DNA of 64,000 nt, from assembly GCF_002894645.1 (NCBI RefSeq), contig NZ_NCQY01000030.1:493900-557899 (forward strand), in the 5' to 3' direction. The stretch comes from Salinibacter altiplanensis (GTDB lineage: Bacteria > Bacteroidota > Rhodothermia > Rhodothermales > Salinibacteraceae). The translations under genes were made by a program, and so were the position numbers. The notes under the pieces are model-generated. The model worked only from the letters and a program-made list of their open reading frames with translations. It did not search any database and was not told the origin of the DNA. This document shows positions 1 to 9,330 of the stretch, piece after piece (within the stretch, counting starts at the first letter, position 1; every line of letters begins with the position of its first letter).

Positions 1-1
1 C

Positions 2-1519
2 CTGATGCTCCCTCCAGTCGAATCAACGACAACACCGCCCCCAGGGGGGACCTGGCGCTGGCACCACGCGACCGGCGCGCTCACGGTGCTCGCGCTTGCG
101 GTGGGAGCGTATGAGCTGGCACGGCTCGGGGGCGACGCCGTGGCCCTGGGACGCGTCCGTGACCGGGTCCTCCCCGCCACGCTGCCTACGTTGCAAGAAG
201 AGCTCGATCGGCTGAGAGATCGACTCGACATTCGTCGGCCGGTACGAGTGTGTGCCACCTCGAACACCGCGGTCCCCGTCACACTGGGCGGGAGACGGCC
301 CGTGATTCTGGTCCCGAAACGGTTGACAGAGGCCCCCGACGCGTTCCGCATGACCCTCCACCACGAACTGGTCCACATCCGTCGCTGGGACGACGTTGCC
401 CAGTTTGTAGAACGGGTCGTCGCGGCCCTGTTCGCCGTCCATCCGCTGGTCAGTCGACTTCGCCGTCGGATCGACGGGGCGCGAGAGCGAGCCTGCGATG
501 CGGCCGTCCTCGCCGACGAACAAGCCCCCACAGGCGACTACGCACGCCTCCTGGCCACCTTTGCCGACGGCAGCGGCCCCCGTCGCCTCGGGGCGCTTTC
601 TCTCTCCGAATCGCCCTCCTCCCTCAAAGACCGCCTGTCCGCCATGCAATCCTCAAGTCCCTCCCTTCTCTCGACCCGACTCCCCCTCGTTGCCACGCTC
701 GTGGCCGGGGGCCTGGCCCTCACGCTCGGCGTGGTCGCCTGCTCGGATAGCGTTGCGCCCTCCGCCTCCACAGACAATCCCACCGCTACAGAGTCGTCCT
801 CGGCCTCTGCCAAAGACGGCAAGGTGTTCATGGTCGTCGAGGACCCGCCCGAACTGGTGGGCGGGATGAGCGCCCTGCAGGAGTCGATCAGCTACCCGGA
901 GGTGGCCAAAGAAGCCGGGATCGAGGGCCGTGTCATCGTTCAGTTCATTGTGGACGAGAATGGAGCCGTAACGAACCCAACAGTCACCCGCAGCGTCCAG
1001 GAGGAGCTTGACCAAGCAGCCCTCAACGCCGTGAAGGCCCAGGAATTCGAGCCGGGCCAGCAGGACGGCGAGGCCGTGAAGGTACAACTGTCGCTCCCGG
1101 TGACCTTTCGGGTGCCGGATGACTCTGGCACGACCTCTTCCCACCAACCGACCGCAGAGCCGCGAGGGAACTCCGCAACGGCTGGCCTGGACGCATTTCA
1201 TTTCGAGAGGGGGTCTCCCGTCATCGATCGGAAAACCCGAGAGCCCCTCCACCGCAATGTCTCGCCCCCCAAATTGGCCCAAAAGGACGGAAGGGAAGGG
1301 AGGGCCAGGGTTGATTTTGCCATAAACAGTGCGGGCCAGGCCACCAATCCACGCATTTCGAATGAACGAACGGGGCTTGACTCTCCTCCCGACCTCCTTG
1401 CTCAGTCTGCACTCCGTGCAGTGGAGGACGTGACGTTCACCTCAGAAGGCAGGGATGGCTTTTCGGGCCAGCAGGTTGGGGTCGCGTTTCAATTTCGGCT
1501 CCCCGAAGAAAAGGTGTAG
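2..1519 (+). CDS. M56 (BlaR1-type) metallopeptidase fused to TonB C-terminal domains, 5' truncated
   Basis: The reading frame is open to the left edge and the first ATG at position 5 lies inside what should be the membrane part, so the true start is probably outside the window. Counting from that ATG, a hydrophobic segment spans about residues 24-45. The zinc motif HELVH is at 120-124, with the downstream E-R-A-C-D helix near 161-165 typical of M56/BlaR1 peptidases. A second hydrophobic segment lies near 226-246. A TonB C-terminal domain follows (about 285-370, with the SYPEVAKEAGIEG repeat and a VTFRV end), then a weaker second TonB-like copy (about 410-502). Bacteroidota use M56-TonB fusions for envelope sensing or antibiotic-response signalling. 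A BlaI-type repressor partner, if any, would lie to the left and is not visible. The peptidase call is firm; the substrate is unknown. Confidence 0.8.
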   Translation: MMLPPVESTTTPPPGGTWRWHHATGALTVLALAVGAYELARLGGDAVALGRVRDRVLPATLPTLQEELDRLRDRLDIRRPVRVCATSNTAVPVTLGGRRPVILVPKRLTEAPDAFRMTLHHELVHIRRWDDVAQFVERVVAALFAVHPLVSRLRRRIDGARERACDAAVLADEQAPTGDYARLLATFADGSGPRRLGALSLSESPSSLKDRLSAMQSSSPSLLSTRLPLVATLVAGGLALTLGVVACSDSVAPSASTDNPTATESSSASAKDGKVFMVVEDPPELVGGMSALQESISYPEVAKEAGIEGRVIVQFIVDENGAVTNPTVTRSVQEELDQAALNAVKAQEFEPGQQDGEAVKVQLSLPVTFRVPDDSGTTSSHQPTAEPRGNSATAGLDAFHFERGSPVIDRKTREPLHRNVSPPKLAQKDGREGRARVDFAINSAGQATNPRISNERTGLDSPPDLLAQSALRAVEDVTFTSEGRDGFSGQQVGVAFQFRLPEEKV

Positions 1520-1584
1520 CTGGGATTTGGGATGCACGATGGGACGCTTCTCCGCACGGACGGGACGAGAGATTTCTCCAGCTT

Positions 1585-2112
1585 CTACGTTCGAACGGTT
1601 TTTCGGGCCGGGTGGTCGGGATCGGGCTCGGAGACGCCCCGCTCTGCGGGGTCACCGTCTCGGCGCAGACTTCGGTTCCAGAACCAGATGGCGATGCCAA
1701 AGAGCAGGGCACCCCCAAAGCTCATGAGGCCATTGATGCCGGCAATGCGGAGTTGCGTGTCCACGACGGGTGTCGAGTTGATGGCTTCGGTCACGACAAT
1801 GGACCGACTGCCCTCCGATCCCACACGTACCTGCAGGGTCTCTCGCCCTTCTAGCGCCGGCACAATGCCGTGGGGCAATGAGAGCCGCTCGCGCGTCAAC
1901 GCTGAGCCGTCGGGCATCGAGACGCGGAGGCTCACGTAGTCGTACGTCACCTGGGTTCGGTTCGACACCTTCACCTCTTGCACCTCGGCCGTCGCCGTTG
2001 TGCCCTGCGTCTTGGTGGTGTGCAGGTCGTACGCCACCTTGCCCTGGTGCAGCGAGAGGACGGCCATGAGCAACGGGACGAGCCAAGCAGCGCGGGCAAT
2101 CCAACGAATCAT
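1585..2112 (-). CDS. DUF3592-type two-helix membrane protein
   Basis: This is a 175-residue protein with a hydrophobic N-terminal helix (about 5-22), a soluble beta-rich middle (about 35-115) and a second membrane helix (about 120-147), ending in a short charged tail. The layout and the middle segment (YDYVSLRVSMPDG) resemble DUF3592 proteins, which are small membrane proteins of unknown function. It converges on the M56/TonB gene and stands alone. There are no catalytic motifs. The start ATG gives a plausible signal anchor. The gene is real on length and composition; the family label is tentative. Confidence 0.6.
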   Translation of the reverse strand: MIRWIARAAWLVPLLMAVLSLHQGKVAYDLHTTKTQGTTATAEVQEVKVSNRTQVTYDYVSLRVSMPDGSALTRERLSLPHGIVPALEGRETLQVRVGSEGSRSIVVTEAINSTPVVDTQLRIAGINGLMSFGGALLFGIAIWFWNRSLRRDGDPAERGVSEPDPDHPARKTVRT

Positions 2113-2246
2113 TGGAGGTACGGTCGGTTATGCAGGGAGAGTGGACAACGTGTACCGAGGCCGCACAGGCGCGAGCCACACTCAACCGGCCTTCCCCGGG
2201 GATTATCCGTGAAAAGCGTCCAGCAAACAGTGCCGCAACAACCGCT

Positions 2247-2750
2247 CTAGGACAAGAAGAGATATGGCTTCCAGGTGTCGTCAATCTCCCCTGCGAAGTC
2301 GCGCAGGAACATCACGTAGCTGGGCCGAAAGGGCTGACGTGCCAACTCCATGTTCGCCTCTTCGGGCGTCGAATCCCCCTTCTGGTTGTTGCACGTGACG
2401 CAGGCGGCCACGAGGTTCTCCCACGTGTCGCGCCCCCCTCGTGACTTGGGCACTACATGGTCGATCGTCAGATTGCTCTGCGCCCCACAGTACTGGCATG
2501 TGTTGCGGTCCCGCTTGAGCACGTTTTTGCGGGAAAGCATGACCCGCTTGTATGGGACGTTGGCGTACTGCTTCAGCCGCACAATCCTCGGCCATGGCAG
2601 CTCCACGCTGGGAGAACGTACGTACTGATCCTCCGCTGCTTCCACAAGATGCACCTTCCGCAGGTGCATCATCACGACAGCCCGTTCCACACTGCAGACG
2701 GTGAGTGCACTGTAGTCCTGGTTCAGGACGAGAACATGCCCGTTCATCAC
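2247..2750 (-). CDS. HNH endonuclease
   Basis: This is a 167-residue protein. Its C-terminal half has the HNH core: C85-x2-C88, D97-H98, N112 and C117-x2-C120-N-N. The two CxxC pairs would hold a structural zinc, and the DH...N...N residues form the nuclease site. The N-terminal 80 residues (VLVLNQDYSAL... and the LPWPRIVRLKQY stretch) are the usual extension of the stand-alone HNH family that is very widespread in bacteria, including Bacteroidota. The length is normal for that family. Nothing nearby suggests a phage or restriction system, so it is probably a core gene of unresolved role. Confidence 0.85.
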   Translation of the reverse strand: MMNGHVLVLNQDYSALTVCSVERAVVMMHLRKVHLVEAAEDQYVRSPSVELPWPRIVRLKQYANVPYKRVMLSRKNVLKRDRNTCQYCGAQSNLTIDHVVPKSRGGRDTWENLVAACVTCNNQKGDSTPEEANMELARQPFRPSYVMFLRDFAGEIDDTWKPYLFLS

Positions 2751-3011
2751 AAACGGGCCTCCCGTGCAACACGAGCTCGCTGCCTCTCCCCCAACAAAAG
2801 GGGAACGGCACCGATCGTTGGCACGACCTGCATAGAATCAGTACGGAAGAGAAGAGCCTCCACCGGGCTACCCGGCGTTGTTTAAAAGATCAAGACGCCA
2901 ATTGAGGCTGGAATTCAATAGACCCGTATCAGAGGATAGGGCCCTTTGTTTCTCCACACAGCATCCCGCAAGACTGCAAACCTGTAACGTTTCACGTTTC
3001 GCACCGTCCCC

Positions 3012-4142
3012 TCACGCACCCGCATTCTGCTCCCCTTCCCGTCGTCTCAGCCGGTCCAGGACGCGACGCCACGCTGTGGGCGGGTCGGCCCCAAAGTGAA
3101 GATGATCCTCCGTGATGGGATGGTCGAAGCCGAGGCGGAACGCATGGAGGGCCGGGTGCGGAAGAAGCTCGAAGAGTTCTTCGAAAAAGCTCCGGCGGGC
3201 TCCACCTTGCGTTCCGTACCGGACCCGCTGCCCACCGTACTTCGGGTCTCCGAGGAGCGGATGTCCCTGGGCACGGGCGTGCACCCGGATCTGGTGGGTG
3301 CGCCCCGTGTCCAGCCCAAATTCAACAACGGATGTGTGGGCGTGGGCCTCCACGGTCTCGTAGTGGGTGCGTGCCCACTTGCCCTCATCCTCGGGCACGA
3401 CGGCCATGCGCTGGCGGTGGTGTGGGTCGCGGCCGATGGCCCCCGCAATCGTTCCGCTGGGGGGAGCCAAGCGTCCCCAGACGATTGCACGGTACCGCCG
3501 GTCTACCGTATGGGCTTTAAACTGCGACGCGAGCGGATGGTGGGCCCGGCCTCGTTTTGCGACCACCAGGAGGCCGGACGTGCCTTTGTCCAGGCGATGC
3601 ACGATGCCGGGCCGCACAACCGGGTGGTCCGGCGCCTGCGGCAGCGCATTGACCATCGAGAGGCCGACCTCCTCCTCCGATACCTCGTCTCGCTCATCGT
3701 CGGCGGCCACCTCGCCCCCGTCCACGTGGTGGAGCAGGGCGTGTACGAGCGTTCCCGAGCGGTGCCCCGGCGCCGGGTGCACCACCATGCCCGCCGGCTT
3801 GTTCACCACGAGCAGGTCGTCGTCCTCGTAGACCACGTCGAGCGGAATCGCCTCCGGCTCGGCCTGCATCGGCGGCTTGCGGATCAGCCGGAAGACAATT
3901 TCGTCGCCCGGCGCCACCGGGTACGACTTCTTGACGTCCGCCCCGTTCACCTTCAGGTGCCCCTTCTTGATGGCGCGCTGGATTTTGGTGCGGGAGGCCT
4001 CCGGGTAGAAGCGCGTAAGGTACTTGTCGATGCGCGGTTCGTCCGTTTCTGATGCGGGCACCACCACTTCTACTACATTCTCTTCGCGGGTCACCTCGGC
4101 GTCGTACTGGGCCGGGTCGAACGAATCCGGGAGTGTCGCCAT
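3012..4142 (-). CDS. rluD: 23S rRNA pseudouridine synthase, RluA/RluD family
   Basis: This is a 376-residue RluA-family synthase. An S4 RNA-binding domain (about 37-85) is followed by the catalytic domain. The signature HRLDKGTSGLL is at 182-192, with catalytic Asp185, and NKPAGMVVHP at 114-123 is the usual partner motif. An acidic insertion at about 141-172 lengthens the protein beyond the usual 310-330 residues and looks like a halophilic loop. The RluD-like architecture suggests modification of 23S rRNA helix 69, but RluA-family specificity cannot be fixed from sequence alone. The gene lies 38 bp after the aminotransferase gene on the same strand and is probably cotranscribed. Confidence 0.88.
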   Translation of the reverse strand: MATLPDSFDPAQYDAEVTREENVVEVVVPASETDEPRIDKYLTRFYPEASRTKIQRAIKKGHLKVNGADVKKSYPVAPGDEIVFRLIRKPPMQAEPEAIPLDVVYEDDDLLVVNKPAGMVVHPAPGHRSGTLVHALLHHVDGGEVAADDERDEVSEEEVGLSMVNALPQAPDHPVVRPGIVHRLDKGTSGLLVVAKRGRAHHPLASQFKAHTVDRRYRAIVWGRLAPPSGTIAGAIGRDPHHRQRMAVVPEDEGKWARTHYETVEAHAHTSVVEFGLDTGRTHQIRVHARAQGHPLLGDPKYGGQRVRYGTQGGARRSFFEELFELLPHPALHAFRLGFDHPITEDHLHFGADPPTAWRRVLDRLRRREGEQNAGA

Positions 4143-4180
4143 GGACGCGGTTCTGAGTCATGCGAGGACACAAGCGGACC

Positions 4181-5320
4181 TCAACGCCCGAACGAGTCGA
4201 TCGCGCTCAGGACGGCGTGGAGGTCTTCGTCGTTATTGTAGTATGTCGGCGCGAGCCGCAACTTCCGGTTGCGCACCGCCCCGGTAATGCCGTGCTCCTT
4301 CAGGTGTTCAAAGAGGGCGTCCGGAGCCTCGGGCGTGACCGTGACGATGCCGCTGGCATGGGCCGGGTCGTCGGTGCCGTAGCGGGACAGTCCGCGGTCG
4401 CTCAGCTCGTCCGCGAGGGTCCCCGATAGGGAGAGCACCCGTTCCTCACACCACGCGGGACCGGCCTCGAGATAGAGGCCAAGCGCGGCGTGCAGGGCCG
4501 CGACCCCGACGCTGTTGAGGGTCCCCGTGCGGAACCGGCGGGCATCCTCATGGAACGTGAGTTCGTACTCGTCGAGATGCTCCCAGTCGACCGGTCCGTG
4601 GAGCCACCCCGTAGGCGGCCGCAGACGATCTTGGAGCCCCTCGTCGCAGTAGAGCACGCCGATGCCCTGCGCGGCCATCAGCCACTTGTGCCCCCCCGCC
4701 GTCAGGAAGTCGATCCCCGCCGCCTCCACGTCCACCCGCAGTGCCCCGAGGCCCTGAATGGCGTCCACGCAGAACACCACGCCGCGCTCCTCACAGAGCG
4801 CACCGAGCGCCTCCAGGTCGGCCCGGAAGCCCGAGAGGAAGTGCACCCAGGACACGCTCAGGAGCCGTGTTTCGGGCCGCAGGGTCTCCGCCACATCGTC
4901 GACCGTGTACGCTCCGTCCGTCGTCGGCACAAAGTCGACCTCGACGCCCTGGGCCTCCAGGTTCAGAAACGGATACACGTTCGTCGGGAAGGCCCCGTCC
5001 GGAACCGCAATGCGGTCGCCCGCCTCCCAGTCGAGCCCACGGGCCAGCACGTTGAGTCCCGATGATGTGTTGGGCACAAACTCAACCCGGGCGTCTGTCG
5101 TGCCAAGGACCGTCGCCACTCGCTCCTTCGTCTCCTCTATCACAGGAAAGAAGGTCTCGAAGTTGGCAATCGGGGCGTCCGGATCTGCCCCGTGCCGCTC
5201 CGCCACGTACGCGTCGATGGCGTTCTGGACGGGCCGGCTCATGGGGCTCACCGCCGCGTGATTGAGGTACGTCTGATGAGCGGTATGGGGATAGTGGTCG
5301 CGAAGTGCTTCGGGCGTCAT
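4181..5320 (-). CDS. PLP-dependent aminotransferase, class V
   Basis: This is a fold-type I PLP enzyme of 379 residues from the chosen ATG. The frame is open further upstream, with in-frame ATGs at 5335 and 5389, but homology begins at MTPEALRDHYP. The PLP lysine lies in GGHKWLMAAQGIGVLYC and the cofactor Asp in VFCVDAIQGLG. The active-site Cys of true cysteine desulfurases is missing: the equivalent region reads GAVRNRKLRLAPTYYNN. It is therefore more likely a class V lyase or aminotransferase of the isopenicillin-epimerase/kynureninase-like group than an IscS/SufS. It lies upstream of rluD in a likely two-gene unit. The substrate is unknown. Confidence 0.82.
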   Translation of the reverse strand: MTPEALRDHYPHTAHQTYLNHAAVSPMSRPVQNAIDAYVAERHGADPDAPIANFETFFPVIEETKERVATVLGTTDARVEFVPNTSSGLNVLARGLDWEAGDRIAVPDGAFPTNVYPFLNLEAQGVEVDFVPTTDGAYTVDDVAETLRPETRLLSVSWVHFLSGFRADLEALGALCEERGVVFCVDAIQGLGALRVDVEAAGIDFLTAGGHKWLMAAQGIGVLYCDEGLQDRLRPPTGWLHGPVDWEHLDEYELTFHEDARRFRTGTLNSVGVAALHAALGLYLEAGPAWCEERVLSLSGTLADELSDRGLSRYGTDDPAHASGIVTVTPEAPDALFEHLKEHGITGAVRNRKLRLAPTYYNNDEDLHAVLSAIDSFGR

Positions 5321-5528
5321 GGAGGAGGCGATCATTCGCAGACCGTAAGACCAGCGGACAACAGCACCAGTGGCACGGGCCATCTCCACCAGCGTTCGCC
5401 CTCAGCGGAATCGGGGGTGTTCTGCCCCATCGCGTCGGCCGATGATGTTCTCGTGGGGGCGGGCTCGCCCACGGTCGCGAGCAGGCCCCAGGGCTGTGGG
5501 CGGACACCAGAGCGCAGGGCGGGCAGAT

Positions 5529-6692
5529 TCAGGAGCGCCGAAACTGCTTGCCTGCGAGCTGACGCACGAGGCCGTTGAACTCCAGCTTGAGAAGGGTGGG
5601 CAGGGCCGTGGACGGGTCGAGGCCCGTCTCCTCACAAAGCTCATCGACGTGAACGGGCGTGGCCGAAAGAGCATCGTACAGCACCGATGCGTCGCCCGAC
5701 AGGCCGCTGGGATCGGGGCCTGAACCGGCGGTGACGGTGTCCGCATCCACGTCGCCGGGCTCTTTTACCGTCACCGCCGGAAGCTCCTCCAGCATGTCTT
5801 CCACCTCCAGCACCAGCTTGGCATGCCCTCGCTGAATAAGCCGGTTGGTCCCCCGGCTGGAGTTCTTTGTGATGGCACCGGGCACGGCAAAGACCTCGCG
5901 GTTCTGCTCCACCGCGAGGCGAGCCGTGATGAGGGCCCCGCCCTCCGCGTGCGACTCCACGACCAGTGTGCCGAGGGCGAGCCCACTCACGATGCGGTTT
6001 CGTTCCGGAAAATGAGGCGCGTCGGGCTCCGCGTCAAGTCCATACTCGGACAGCACCGCCCCGCTCTCGGCAATCCGCTCCGCAAGGGCCGTATGCTTCT
6101 GCGGATAGATGCGGCCGATCCCCGATCCAAGGACGGCGATTGTGCGCCCCCCGGCGTCGAGGGCCCCCTTGTGGGCGGCCGCATCGATGCCATAGGCCAG
6201 CCCGCTCACGACCGTAAAGCCGCGACGGGCCAGCTCAGCCCCGAAGTGATGTGCCTGGGTCCGGCCGTAGTCCGTGCAGCGGCGGGTGCCCACGACCGTC
6301 ACCATCGGGCGGTCGCTCTCGGGCAGCGTGCCTCGCATCCATAAGAACGCGGGCGGGTCGTAGATTTCACGGAGGCGATTGGGAAAGCGCTCGTCCCAGG
6401 GCGAGACGAGGGAGGCCCCCAGGTCATCGGCCCGCTCCATCTCGTGCCGCACCGACGCTCGGTCGTCGAAGGTGAGGATCGCCTCGGCGGTCTGTTCGCC
6501 CACCCCGTCCACCTGCGTCAGGGTCGAGCGCGACGCCCGAAAAATCGCGCTCGGGGTCTCAAATGCGGCCAGGAGGGCTCGGAGGCGCTGTGGCCCCACC
6601 CCCGACACCAGCGAGAGGCCAATCAGGGCCCGCTGGTCACTGGCCCGGTCTCGGCCCGGCGGGTCGTCGTCGTCCGGAAGAGGGAGTCTCAT
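5529..6692 (-). CDS. dprA: DNA-processing protein DprA
   Basis: This is a 387-residue DprA/Smf. A helix-hairpin-helix/SAM-like N-terminal domain (about 20-80) precedes the Rossmann-like DprA core (about 85-300), and a C-terminal winged-helix DML1-like domain covers about 330-385. Core motifs include VVGTRRCTDYG, SGLAYGIDAAAH, GSGIGRIYP and FPERNRIVSGLA. The family binds incoming single-stranded DNA and loads RecA during transformation. The start overlaps the obgE stop by 4 bp (ATGA), so the two genes are translationally coupled. Together with comEA near 19.7 kb it hints at competence. Confidence 0.92.
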   Translation of the reverse strand: MRLPLPDDDDPPGRDRASDQRALIGLSLVSGVGPQRLRALLAAFETPSAIFRASRSTLTQVDGVGEQTAEAILTFDDRASVRHEMERADDLGASLVSPWDERFPNRLREIYDPPAFLWMRGTLPESDRPMVTVVGTRRCTDYGRTQAHHFGAELARRGFTVVSGLAYGIDAAAHKGALDAGGRTIAVLGSGIGRIYPQKHTALAERIAESGAVLSEYGLDAEPDAPHFPERNRIVSGLALGTLVVESHAEGGALITARLAVEQNREVFAVPGAITKNSSRGTNRLIQRGHAKLVLEVEDMLEELPAVTVKEPGDVDADTVTAGSGPDPSGLSGDASVLYDALSATPVHVDELCEETGLDPSTALPTLLKLEFNGLVRQLAGKQFRRS

Positions 6693-7711
6693 GCTTCGAT
6701 TGTATCCGCCGATCGCGTGGAGGTGACGGTGTCGAAGAGAGTGTACTTGAGTTGGTCGAGGCCCACGTCGGCCACCGCACTAATCGGGAGGAGGGGCACG
6801 TCCTCCGGAAACTCATCGGCCACCACCTCGGGCAGAAGCTCCCGCTCGTCGGGGGCCAGGATGTCGACCTTCGACAGCGCCACGGCACGGGGCTTGTCGA
6901 GCAGACGGGCCTCGTGGGACTCAAGTTCGTGGAGGAGTGCCTCGTACTCTTCGCCCAGGTCCTGCGACGTAATGGGGATGACGAACAACAGGACCGACGT
7001 GCGCTCGATGTGTCGGAGGAACTGGAGCCCCAGCCCCTTTCCTTCGTGCGCATCTTCAATAATGCCCGGAATGTCGGCCATCACGAAGGTCTCGTACTCG
7101 CTTACGTAGACCATCCCCAGCTGGGGCGTGAGCGTTGTGAACGGATAGTCCGCCACCTCCGGCTCCGCGGCCGACACGGACGATACGAGCGTGCTCTTCC
7201 CCGCGTTCGGGAACCCCACGAGGCCCACGTCCGCCATCAGCTTCAGCTCAAAGGTCAGCTCGTGCTCCTCCCCGGGCTCTCCCGGCTGGGACTCGCGAGG
7301 GGCCTGGTTCGTGCTCGACTTGAAAAAGGCATTGCCCCGCCCCCCCTCTCCCCCTTCGGCCACGCAGATGCGCTGTCCCGGCTCTACGACCTCGCCGACG
7401 AGCGTTTCTGTGTGCTGGTCTTTTACGACCGTTCCCGGCGGCACCCGGATCACCTTGTCGTCCCCCGAGGCACCCGTCTGCTCACGGCGTCCCCCCGGCT
7501 CGCCATCCCCCGCAAAGACCTGCGTACTGTGGCTTAGGTCCATCAGCGTGTAGAGGTTCTCGTCGGCCTCAACATACACCGAGCCCCCGTTTCCCCCGTC
7601 GCCCCCCGCAGGACCTCCCTTCGGCACGTATTTTTCCCTGCGCCACGCCACGACGCCCTTGCCCCCGTCGCCGCTGCTCACCCTGAGGTCAACTTGGTCG
7701 AGAAACTTCAT
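6689..7711 (-). CDS. obgE: GTPase Obg/CgtA
   Basis: This is a 340-residue Obg GTPase. The Gly-rich Obg domain occupies residues 1-158 (GDGGKGVVAWRREKYVPKGG, then GGDGGNGG). The G domain follows, with P-loop GFPNAGKST at 166-174, the switch region DYPFTTLTP and G3 motif DIPGII. The G4 motif reads SKVD instead of NKxD, a mild departure that may affect guanine affinity. The C-terminal OCT domain is absent, as in many Bacteroidota. Obg binds the 50S subunit late in assembly and links ribosome maturation to growth state. It is the first gene of an obgE-dprA unit, divergent from rnhA. Confidence 0.95.
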   Translation of the reverse strand: MKFLDQVDLRVSSGDGGKGVVAWRREKYVPKGGPAGGDGGNGGSVYVEADENLYTLMDLSHSTQVFAGDGEPGGRREQTGASGDDKVIRVPPGTVVKDQHTETLVGEVVEPGQRICVAEGGEGGRGNAFFKSSTNQAPRESQPGEPGEEHELTFELKLMADVGLVGFPNAGKSTLVSSVSAAEPEVADYPFTTLTPQLGMVYVSEYETFVMADIPGIIEDAHEGKGLGLQFLRHIERTSVLLFVIPITSQDLGEEYEALLHELESHEARLLDKPRAVALSKVDILAPDERELLPEVVADEFPEDVPLLPISAVADVGLDQLKYTLFDTVTSTRSADTIEA

Positions 7712-7850
7712 GCTGGGCTCCGGAGGTGTGACTCCTGGACTGGTTTTGGACTAGGGTTATATGGAACGGTCGTACGTTCGCACAGGGCCCAAGGTTTTCA
7801 CTGGGCTTTTTTGGCGCAATCCTGGACCTGTCCCACCGGGCCGCGTACGT

Positions 7851-7879
7851 TTGACAACATCCTCCTTTTCTCTCCTAAT
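7851..7879 (+). promoter_or_regulatory. Candidate sigma-70 type promoter for rnhA
   Basis: A perfect TTGACA at 7851-7856 is followed after 17 bp by CCTAAT (7874-7879; 4 of 6 to TATAAT). The rnhA ATG is at 7891, so the leader would be very short or the message nearly leaderless. This is pattern matching only; Bacteroidota primary sigma factors often use other consensus elements. Confidence 0.35.
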
Positions 7880-7890
7880 TTTCTGGCCTT

Positions 7891-8331
7891 ATGAATGACA
7901 TTACCATTTACACCGACGGTGCCTGCAGCGGAAATCCTGGCCCCGGCGGCTGGGCCGCCGTCCTCCTTTCCGACGACGACGCCACCGATCCGCTCACCGG
8001 CGGCGCGCCCCACACCACCAACAATCGCATGGAGCTGATGGCCGCCCTGAAGGCCCTGCAGGCCCTCGACGCACCGAGCCGGGTCGCCCTTCACACCGAT
8101 AGCAAGTACCTCTCGAAGGCGTTCAACGAAGGGTGGCTCGACAGCTGGCAGGAGAACAACTGGCAGACCTCTTCGAACAACGACGTCAAAAACCAGGACC
8201 TTTGGAAGGCCCTCCTCGACGAGGCGGATCGGCACGAGGTCGACTGGGTGTGGGTGAAGGGCCACGCCGACGATGAGCTCAACATCATGGCCGATGAGTT
8301 GGCCGTGGCCGCGATGGAGCAATTCAAGTGA
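7891..8331 (+). CDS. rnhA: Ribonuclease HI
   Basis: This is a 146-residue RNase HI that cleaves RNA in RNA:DNA hybrids (primer and R-loop removal). All catalytic residues are visible: Asp9 in TDGACSGNPGPGG, Glu48 in NRMEL, Asp70 in HTDSKYL, His125 in VKGHADDELN and Asp135. Length and order match the E. coli type without an N-terminal hybrid-binding domain. It is divergent from obgE across a 179-bp intergenic space and monocistronic; the next gene is on the opposite strand. Confidence 0.96.
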   Translation: MNDITIYTDGACSGNPGPGGWAAVLLSDDDATDPLTGGAPHTTNNRMELMAALKALQALDAPSRVALHTDSKYLSKAFNEGWLDSWQENNWQTSSNNDVKNQDLWKALLDEADRHEVDWVWVKGHADDELNIMADELAVAAMEQFK

Positions 8332-8391
8332 CCGACGGCACAGGCTGAACGGAAGCGGGCCGCGACGGTGTACGTCTCGGTCTGTTCCGCC

Positions 8392-9024
8392 TTACCCCCC
8401 CACGTCTGCCTCGTCCTGGCCCATCCGGCTCAGTTCGCCACGCCCCGATAGCGCGTCCCGAAATGCCTTGGCGAACGTGTCCACCTGGGATTTACGGACG
8501 CCCACCGTAAGGGTCGTTACGTCCGTGTATTCGCTGTCCTGCACGTCCGCATCGAAGTGCCGAAGCACCTGTTCCGCAGGGGCCGTATCGTCGTACGCGT
8601 ACCGGACCCGAACCGGCGTCCGTACGACCCGCTCGACACGATCCGCCCGCTCCAGCGCCGCGGCCGCGGCGGTGCCGTATGCTCGTGTCAAGCCTCCGGC
8701 CCCCAACTCCGTGCCGCCGAAGTAGCGCGTTACGACGACGAGCGTATTTGTGAGATCCTGCGCGTTCATTCGACGAAGAATGGGCGGGCCCGCAGTCCCG
8801 CTCGGCTCCCCATCGTCATTGTACCGGAACGTGTCGCCGGCCACCCCCACCCGGTAGGCCCAACAGTGGTGGGTGGCCTTGTGCTCCCGCGTGCGGACGG
8901 CAGAAATCGCCTCTTCGGCCGCCGTCTGGGTCGCCACCGCGACGGCCTCCGCCAGGAAGCGGGACCCGTCGACTGTGTGCACCGCCCGGCCCGACGCGTC
9001 AAGGGTGTAGTACACATCAGTCAT
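8392..9024 (-). CDS. YigZ/IMPACT family protein (UPF0029)
   Basis: This is a 210-residue protein from the ATG at 9024. It has the family signature KATHHCWAYRVG near the N-terminus, followed by DDGEPSGTAGPPIL, then VVVTRYFGGTELGAGGLTRAYG. A smaller C-terminal domain (about 130-210) follows. IMPACT/YigZ proteins are small, widespread and linked to translation control or peptide handling, but the biochemical role is unsettled. An identical upstream ATG at 9039 exists because the start region is tandemly duplicated (see the repeat at 9019-9048), so translation could begin at either. Confidence 0.85.
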   Translation of the reverse strand: MTDVYYTLDASGRAVHTVDGSRFLAEAVAVATQTAAEEAISAVRTREHKATHHCWAYRVGVAGDTFRYNDDGEPSGTAGPPILRRMNAQDLTNTLVVVTRYFGGTELGAGGLTRAYGTAAAAALERADRVERVVRTPVRVRYAYDDTAPAEQVLRHFDADVQDSEYTDVTTLTVGVRKSQVDTFAKAFRDALSGRGELSRMGQDEADVGG

Positions 9025-9048
9025 GGTGTGCAGAGTCATGGTGTGCAG
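9019..9048. repeat. Exact 15-bp tandem duplication over a start codon
   Basis: The 15-mer AGTCATGGTGTGCAG occurs twice head to tail (9019-9033 and 9034-9048). It contains the start codon of the YigZ-family gene on the minus strand. Because 15 bp is a multiple of 3, the upstream copy supplies a second in-frame ATG five codons earlier. Confidence 0.9.
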
Positions 9049-9330
9049 TCCGCAGTGCGAAGACCTCATTCCGGCCTCCTTCCGAGTGCCCCTTCAGGGA
9101 AGAACCGCCCGCCGATTCCGCGGCGTCGAAGTGTCGTTGGGCCCCTCGCGCATGCAATTGATCGCCGGCCCAGAAACCTGCAACGAACGGCGTAGTGAAC
9201 ACGCCCTCTGACCCGCAGAAAATGGCCCTGCGGAGACGCATTGTCGTTTCGCCCCCGGCGTCGGGGGACATCGTGGTCATCGGTTCGATACTATTTCTGC
9301 CTCCCCTTCTCAGTTCCTCTGCCCCCACTC

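Noticed and set aside
2800..2840. TTGGCACGACCTGCA as a sigma-54 promoter
   Set aside because: The spacing between the GG and GC elements is 8 rather than 10 bp.
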